From: JACDBD01 sp050743385
GTDB lineage: Bacteria; Actinomycetota; Acidimicrobiia; IMCC26256; JACDBD01
Direction of reading: 5' to 3'
NCBI GenBank assembly: GCA_050743385.1
Contig: JBOGFJ010000202.1
Coordinates: 1 to 16,432 of the forward strand
Length of the DNA stretch: 16,432 bases
Below, piece after piece: positions 12,728-16,432 of this stretch (position 1 is its first letter; each line of letters opens with the position of its first letter). The position numbers were made by a program, and so were the translations under genes. Below the pieces are notes generated by a model. That model made no database searches. It saw nothing but the letters and a program-made list of their open reading frames with translations, and had not been told where the DNA came from.

Positions 12728-13171
12728 CTAAGTCGACGTGAACTCGACCCGGCCGTCGGGCCGGAACGTGAGGCCGGGGTTGTAGGCGATCTCCCACCGG
12801 TAGCCGTCGGGATCGGCGACGTAGCCCTGGTAGCCGTCGAACATGGGAGCCGGTCGGGGCGCCTTCACCACGGTGCCACCGGCCGCTACCGCGCGGGCGA
12901 CCGCGTCGTCGACCTCGGCTTCGGACCCGACGTTGTGGGCGAGCGCGAAGGGCGCGTCACCGGCCGGCGCGAACGGCGGCCGGGCCGGGTCGACGTCGGC
13001 ATGCAGCTCGGTGGCCGGCCACAGTGCGAGGAGCACACCCGGCGCGACCTGGAGAAAGACGACCTCGTCGAGGTCGAGGGTGGGCTCCCATCCGAGTCCG
13101 TCGACGTAGAAGCGACGGGCGGTCGGAAGATCGCGCACGCCGAGCGTCAGGACCGTCAGTCGTTGCTCCAT
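12728..13171 (-). CDS. VOC (glyoxalase/bleomycin-resistance/dioxygenase) family protein
   Basis: A 147-aa protein with two beta-alpha-beta-beta-beta halves: EQRLTVLTLGVRDLPTARRFYVDGLGWEP at the start, and the second half ending MFDGYQGYVADPDGYRWEIAYNPG. The terminal DPDGYxWEI motif contains the usual metal-ligand Glu. The reaction of VOC members is too varied to infer. The ATG at 13171 (MEQRL) is preferred because the family usually starts there; another in-frame ATG (13192) lies 7 codons upstream. It is convergent with the binding protein (63 nt between stops) and divergent from the kinase. Confidence 0.82.
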   Translation of the reverse strand: MEQRLTVLTLGVRDLPTARRFYVDGLGWEPTLDLDEVVFLQVAPGVLLALWPATELHADVDPARPPFAPAGDAPFALAHNVGSEAEVDDAVARAVAAGGTVVKAPRPAPMFDGYQGYVADPDGYRWEIAYNPGLTFRPDGRVEFTST

Positions 13172-13230
13172 GTCCGGTGCAGGTTCCCACATGAGCGCGC
13201 CTCGGGCGTTTGCAACGTCGTAATGGCTGT

Positions 13231-13253
13231 GATCTCGCTCGATCTCGCTCGAT
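13231..13253. repeat. Short tandem repeat in the divergent gap before the kinase
   Basis: gatctcgctc is present twice (13231-13240, 13241-13250), then gat. It lies in the longest gene-free stretch of the window (13172-13335, 164 bp), between the VOC and kinase starts. Otherwise I see only the probable -10 box of the kinase there. Confidence 0.7.
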
Positions 13254-13323
13254 TTGCAGCCATGTCGACGTTTCAAAGTTCGTACGCCGCCTCGGCGGGG
13301 GCCATCGGCGCCGCGCCGTGGGC

Positions 13324-13335
13324 AAAGATGGCGAC
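13324..13335 (+). promoter_or_regulatory. Possible -10 box for the kinase
   Basis: AAAGAT (13324-13329) has A at position 2 and T at position 6 and lies 6 nt before the GTG at 13336. It is a weaker match than the TAGnnT boxes elsewhere. Confidence 0.35.
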
Positions 13336-13872
13336 GTGCTGGTGGTGGTGAGTGGCCTGCCGGGAGTCGGGAAGAGCAAGCTCGCCGACGCTCTCGGAAG
13401 GGAGCTCCGCGCGGCGGTTCTCTCGGTCGATCCGATCGAGGCCGCGATCTGGCGCTGCGGCATCCCGCCTTCGTTCGAGACCGGCGTCGCCGCCTACGAG
13501 GTGGTCGCGGTCCTCGCCGAGCACCAGCTCCGGCTCGGCCTCACGGTCATCGCCGATGCGGTCAGCTCACTCGAGGTGGCCCGAAAGATGTGGCGAGGGG
13601 CGGTGGGCCGAACCAGCGCCGCGATGGCCGTGGTCGAGGTGATCTGCAGCGACGAGCGAACCCATCGCGAGCGCCTCACAGGCCGGGAACGCGACATCAA
13701 GGGCCTCCCCGAGCCCTCGTGGGACGAGGTCCTCAGGCGGCGGGACGAATGGGAGCCCTGGCAGGAGGAGCGACTCGTCGTCGACAGTCTTCGTGACCAT
13801 GACGAGAACGTCGCCAAGGCCCTCGACTACGCGCGTGCGCGCTTCGTTCCCACGCCCTTGAAGAACGTGTAG
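13336..13872 (+). CDS. P-loop ATP-binding kinase-like protein (AAA_33/zeta-like)
   Basis: A 178-aa protein whose N-terminus is the phosphate-binding strand and loop VLVVVSGLPGVGKS (Walker A 7-14). A second strand, LRAAVLSVDPIEAAIW, has an Asp in the place of the Walker-type substrate-side acid. A later LRLGLTVIADAVSS and VVEVICSDERTHRERLTGRERD form the lid with basic residues. It is the layout of small nucleotide- or small-molecule kinases of the AAA_33 group, which includes chloramphenicol-phosphotransferase and zeta-like enzymes. No antitoxin-like gene is adjacent. The GTG at 13336 starts directly at the P-loop strand; an ATG 8 nt upstream is out of frame. The last 46 nt overlap the methyltransferase gene on the other strand. 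Confidence 0.78.
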   Translation: MLVVVSGLPGVGKSKLADALGRELRAAVLSVDPIEAAIWRCGIPPSFETGVAAYEVVAVLAEHQLRLGLTVIADAVSSLEVARKMWRGAVGRTSAAMAVVEVICSDERTHRERLTGRERDIKGLPEPSWDEVLRRRDEWEPWQEERLVVDSLRDHDENVAKALDYARARFVPTPLKNV

Positions 13873-14642
13873 CAGAACACACCGTCGGCGTCGGCAGTCC
13901 GGTACAGATCTCGGATGCCGGCGTCGAACCGCTCCGCCTCGATGAGGCCGGCATCAATCGCCGGCTCACGCACGCCCTCGATCATGGCAGTGAACGTCTT
14001 GCGGGTGAAACCGTCGACCAGGTCGGGTCGACTGGAATCGACGTACACCATGCGAGGGGAGACACGCACGGCGTCGAAGCCGGCGTCGACCATCAAGGGA
14101 GAGACCTGCCGGCCGATCAGCGCGTTGCCCCCGCCCTCCCGCTGCAGCGTGATCAGGCACTCGATCGCGGCGTGCGCCGCCTCGCTGTCGGCGTGGAAGT
14201 ACGCCGACCCGTGGTCGCCCTCGATCACCGTGATGGTGCCGCCGGGTGCGAGGACCTGGTCGAGCGCTGCCAAGGCCTCGGCGGGGCGGGGGAGGTGCTC
14301 CAGGACGAAGCACACGAACACGTGGTCGAAGTGCTCGGCTGGAAACGGCAGAGCGAGGAGGTCGGCCTTCCGGAACTCGACGTTGGCGAGCCCGGCTTGG
14401 TGGACAGTGCGCGCGGCTTCGGCGAGCGAGTCGGCGGACACGTCGACCGACGTGAAGCGGGCACCCGGGCTGCGCCGGGCCAGCGTGACGGTCTGGGCCC
14501 CGACCCCGCACCCCGCCTCGAGCACCTGGCTCCCGGCCGGGTAGGCGGTGTCGGAGTGGAGGAGGTCGACCAGTGTCTCCGCCTGATCCGCCAGACGCTC
14601 ATTCTCCCGTGGGTCGTAACCGTGTACGTACGCCCGGCTCAC
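13827..14642 (-). CDS. Class I SAM-dependent methyltransferase (type 11)
   Basis: A 271-aa protein with motif I VLEAGCGVGAQT (40-51), acidic loop FTSVDVSADS, motif II ADLLALPFPAEHFDHVFVCFVLEHLP, and the post-motif LAPGGTITVIEGDHGS. The C-terminal part (YVDSSRPDLVDGFTRKTFTAMIEGV) is seen in a bacterial UbiE-like group of unknown substrate. The start GTG (14642) has AATGGT 6 nt upstream on minus, although the gene also follows the phosphotransferase stop by only 15 nt. It may therefore be both cotranscribed and read from its own start. It is convergent with, and overlapping, the kinase. Confidence 0.85.
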   Translation of the reverse strand: MSRAYVHGYDPRENERLADQAETLVDLLHSDTAYPAGSQVLEAGCGVGAQTVTLARRSPGARFTSVDVSADSLAEAARTVHQAGLANVEFRKADLLALPFPAEHFDHVFVCFVLEHLPRPAEALAALDQVLAPGGTITVIEGDHGSAYFHADSEAAHAAIECLITLQREGGGNALIGRQVSPLMVDAGFDAVRVSPRMVYVDSSRPDLVDGFTRKTFTAMIEGVREPAIDAGLIEAERFDAGIRDLYRTADADGVFCYTFFKGVGTKRARA

Positions 14643-14654
14643 CGCAAGACCATT
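14643..14654 (-). promoter_or_regulatory. Possible internal leaderless promoter of the methyltransferase
   Basis: AATGGT on minus (14649-14654) lies 6 nt from the GTG at 14642. It falls within the 15-nt gap after the upstream gene's stop. The match is modest (A2 and T6 only). Confidence 0.3.
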
Positions 14655-14657
14655 CGT

Positions 14658-15446
14658 TCAGGACGCGAGGTCGTAGAGGAGACGGTAGAACGCGATGCGC
14701 TGGGTGTCGGGCGTCGCCCCGTACGACGACATGAAGAGGTCCTCGAGACCGGGCCCGAGGTTCCAGGTCGCCGACCACGATCCCACGGCGATGTCCCACC
14801 ATCGGTCGGCGACGCCGAGCTCGCCGAGGTCGAGGTATCCGACGACGCGACCCTCGTCGTCGAGCATGACGTTCGGGAGGCAGTAGTCGCCGTGGCAGAC
14901 CACCAGGTCCTCGTCGACGGGCGCGAGGGCCTCGAGCTGCTCGATCGCGGCGTCGACGCCGAGGTGCTGGTGTTCGGGATGCAGATGCTTGCGCGCATCG
15001 ATGAGGCCCCGCTCCGCGCGGTCGCGCACGTGCGCCACCGCAGCACCGGCGGTGAACTGGAACGGGCATGCCTCGACCGGCGCGCCGTCGTGGAACGCCG
15101 CGAGCCCTCGGCCGAGAGCCGTCACGAGCTCGCCGGGCTTCTCCCGGAGGGGATGCCTCGTCGCGTCGATGCCTTCGAGCCCGACGGTGAGCAGCCAGTC
15201 GACGACGCCGTCGGACCCGGATTCGAGGACTTCCGGGACCCGGAGGAACCGGCCCGCCCACCGCATCCGCGCGCACTCGTCGAGCCCGCTCGGCCAGCGG
15301 TCGGCGCGCCCGGCCTTGACGAAGCGTGTCTCGCCGTTCTGCGCTTCGAGGCGCCACGTGGTCGCGGCGTCGGGCCACTCCCACGCCACCGACCAGCGCC
15401 AGTCGCGATGGGCGACGCGGAGCGCCTCCGGTGGTTCGAAGGTCAC
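14658..15446 (-). CDS. Aminoglycoside phosphotransferase (APH)-family small-molecule kinase
   Basis: A 262-aa protein of the protein-kinase-like fold. It has the ATP-binding Lys in TRFVKAG (K44), the catalytic loop VVCHGDYCLPNVML (H185, D187, N192), and the DFG-equivalent YLDLGELG (D206), followed by the typical ADRWWDIA helix. All catalytic residues are present, so it should be active. APH-family members phosphorylate aminoglycosides but also many metabolites (homoserine, choline, methylthioribose), and nothing points to a resistance role here. The start GTG overlaps the stop of the amidohydrolase as GTGA, so translation is coupled. It is the middle gene of the minus-strand operon. Confidence 0.88.
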   Translation of the reverse strand: MTFEPPEALRVAHRDWRWSVAWEWPDAATTWRLEAQNGETRFVKAGRADRWPSGLDECARMRWAGRFLRVPEVLESGSDGVVDWLLTVGLEGIDATRHPLREKPGELVTALGRGLAAFHDGAPVEACPFQFTAGAAVAHVRDRAERGLIDARKHLHPEHQHLGVDAAIEQLEALAPVDEDLVVCHGDYCLPNVMLDDEGRVVGYLDLGELGVADRWWDIAVGSWSATWNLGPGLEDLFMSSYGATPDTQRIAFYRLLYDLAS

Positions 15447-16432
15447 ACCATGCCGTGTGCCTCCACGAGGGCCCGCACTTGCGCGGCAGTGGTGGGGCCG
15501 TAGGTGCGCATGCCGGTCGGCAGGGCCTGGCGCACCTCCTCGAGCTCCTCGGTGGTGAACTCGCACTGCTCGCGCTTGGGCTTCACGTCGTAGAGGCGGG
15601 CCGAGTTCTTGCCGAGGATCTTCGCCTTCATCTTCGGGGTGAGCTCCGGGTAGCCGAACTGCTCCTGGAGCTCGGGTGTGATCTCGAACGAACGGAACGC
15701 CTGGATCTGGTCTTGGGGCGACCCGTACCAGATCGAGTCGGTGCCCCACACGACGTTGTCGGCACCGAACTCGGCCAGCAGCTTCCCGAGGACGTGCGCG
15801 GCTTCGGTGGGGTTGCTCATGACCCCGCGCCACGTCGAGCCGAGCTCGGCGTAGATGTTCCCCCCCTTGCCGATACCGGCGTTACGCGCGCTAGTGATGA
15901 GGCGGTTCACGCCCACGTCGGCGGTCTCCTCCGTGTAGGGGCCCTCCGGCTCACCGATCTCGTAGCCCGAGTGGTACACGATGAAGTCGATGTCCTCGTT
16001 GGCGGCGGCCGCCGGGCCGACGTCGACGGGGCTGGCGTACTCGTGGTTGCTGGGACTGATCGCGCCGAAGCCCTTGTGCACGCACACCCTCTTCGGGCCG
16101 ACCTCGCGGACCTGCTCGAGGAACGCGGTCCCGACCTGTGGGACGCCCGCCTCGTGGTCGTCGAGCCACCACGGTTCCCCGCCGACGTGCGTGTAGACCT
16201 TCCACGCCCCGATCTTGTGCTCGTCGCGCAGCTCGCGCATGCCGTTGAGCGCGGCCTGCGGGTCGCCGACGCTCGGCAGGACGCCACCGTGCAGCAGGAC
16301 ACGGCCACGTCCGCACAGCTCGGTCATGGTCTTCTTGACGAGCTCCATGTCGTCGATCGACAGCGGGTTGGCGTCGCCGGGGATCGGAAGCGACGACATG
16401 ACGACCATCGACGTGTCGCTCTTGAGGAACAT
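15443..16432 (-). CDS. Amidohydrolase_2-type TIM-barrel protein (5' end probably cut by window)
   Basis: 329 residues are visible, and the frame is open at the right edge. An ATG sits exactly at the last three bases (16430-16432), but the sequence there (MFLKSDTSMVVMSSLP) looks internal: the family usually has an N-terminal strand with metal-binding His before this. Barrel features in visible numbering are GAWKVYTHVGG (K78, H82), RVCVHKGFG (H119), DFIVYHSGYE (H154) and VVWGTDSIWYG (D232), as in metal-dependent amidohydrolases of the aminocarboxymuconate decarboxylase group. The C-terminal segment (PKMKAKILGKNSARLYDV) is the typical last helix before a short extension. The reaction is unknown. 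It is the first visible gene of the operon with the kinase and methyltransferase. Confidence 0.8.
   Translation of the reverse strand: MFLKSDTSMVVMSSLPIPGDANPLSIDDMELVKKTMTELCGRGRVLLHGGVLPSVGDPQAALNGMRELRDEHKIGAWKVYTHVGGEPWWLDDHEAGVPQVGTAFLEQVREVGPKRVCVHKGFGAISPSNHEYASPVDVGPAAAANEDIDFIVYHSGYEIGEPEGPYTEETADVGVNRLITSARNAGIGKGGNIYAELGSTWRGVMSNPTEAAHVLGKLLAEFGADNVVWGTDSIWYGSPQDQIQAFRSFEITPELQEQFGYPELTPKMKAKILGKNSARLYDVKPKREQCEFTTEELEEVRQALPTGMRTYGPTTAAQVRALVEAHGMV

Noticed and set aside
13336..14642. Kinase plus neighbour as a toxin-antitoxin pair (zeta-like)
   Set aside because: There is no small antitoxin gene next to it; the neighbours are a VOC protein and a convergent methyltransferase.
14658..15446. 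Antibiotic resistance gene for aminoglycosides
   Set aside because: APH-fold kinases are mostly metabolic; the operon context (amidohydrolase, methyltransferase) gives no resistance signal, and there is no sign of transfer.
1..16432. tRNA, rRNA, CRISPR array, transposon or prophage genes
   Set aside because: No cloverleaf-like segment, spaced repeats, transposase or phage motifs were seen on either strand; no gene-free stretch is longer than about 164 bp.

Overview
The window is GC-rich, densely coded bacterial DNA with 17 protein genes (two cut by the window edges). I see no rRNA, tRNA, CRISPR array or insertion sequence. It looks like chromosomal DNA of an actinobacterium, plausibly an Acidimicrobiia-like lineage. 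The reasons are very high GC, frequent GTG starts, ATGA/GTGA stop-start overlaps, a CtaA-type heme A synthase with Asn at the first histidine position, a DrrA-type ABC ATPase with Gln in the H-loop, and repeated -10 boxes of the TAnnnT type 6-8 nt before start codons, which suggests leaderless transcripts. The taxonomic placement is inference.

Left part (1-5007). An amidohydrolase C-terminus is followed by a divergent pair: an HD-domain protein (-) with a diiron-type ligand pattern, and a peroxiredoxin-like (PRXL2/SelU-like, AhpC-TSA_2) gene (+). The second gene is cut in two by one in-frame TGA exactly where the family has its first redox cysteine. I annotate it as one selenoprotein gene, 826-1350, with a U-x-x-C active site. 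The two start codons lie 20 bp apart around one TATA element. Next come an M48-like membrane protein that has lost all its zinc ligands (-), a small SAM methyltransferase (+), an alpha/beta hydrolase (-) and heme A synthase ctaA (+).

Middle part (5102-8888). A DrrA-type ABC ATPase, an ABC-2 permease and an SRPBCC protein form an export operon, followed by a stand-alone NuoF-like flavin/Fe-S subunit without NuoE or NuoG partners. A 55-nt near-perfect inverted repeat closes this block.

Right part (9001-16432). A 5'-3' exonuclease, an enoyl-CoA hydratase/isomerase-family protein, an SDR oxidoreductase and a branched-chain-amino-acid-type binding lipoprotein follow with overlapping or abutting stop/start codons, so they are one operon. 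A VOC protein (-) and a P-loop kinase (+) are divergent. The kinase overlaps the 3' end of a methyltransferase (-) tail to tail by 46 nt. That methyltransferase is the last gene of a minus-strand operon: amidohydrolase, aminoglycoside-phosphotransferase-like kinase, methyltransferase.

The most notable observation is the probable selenocysteine codon at 943-945. It would be missed by ordinary gene calling. No selA, selB, selC or selD lies in the window, so Sec use depends on genes elsewhere in the genome.
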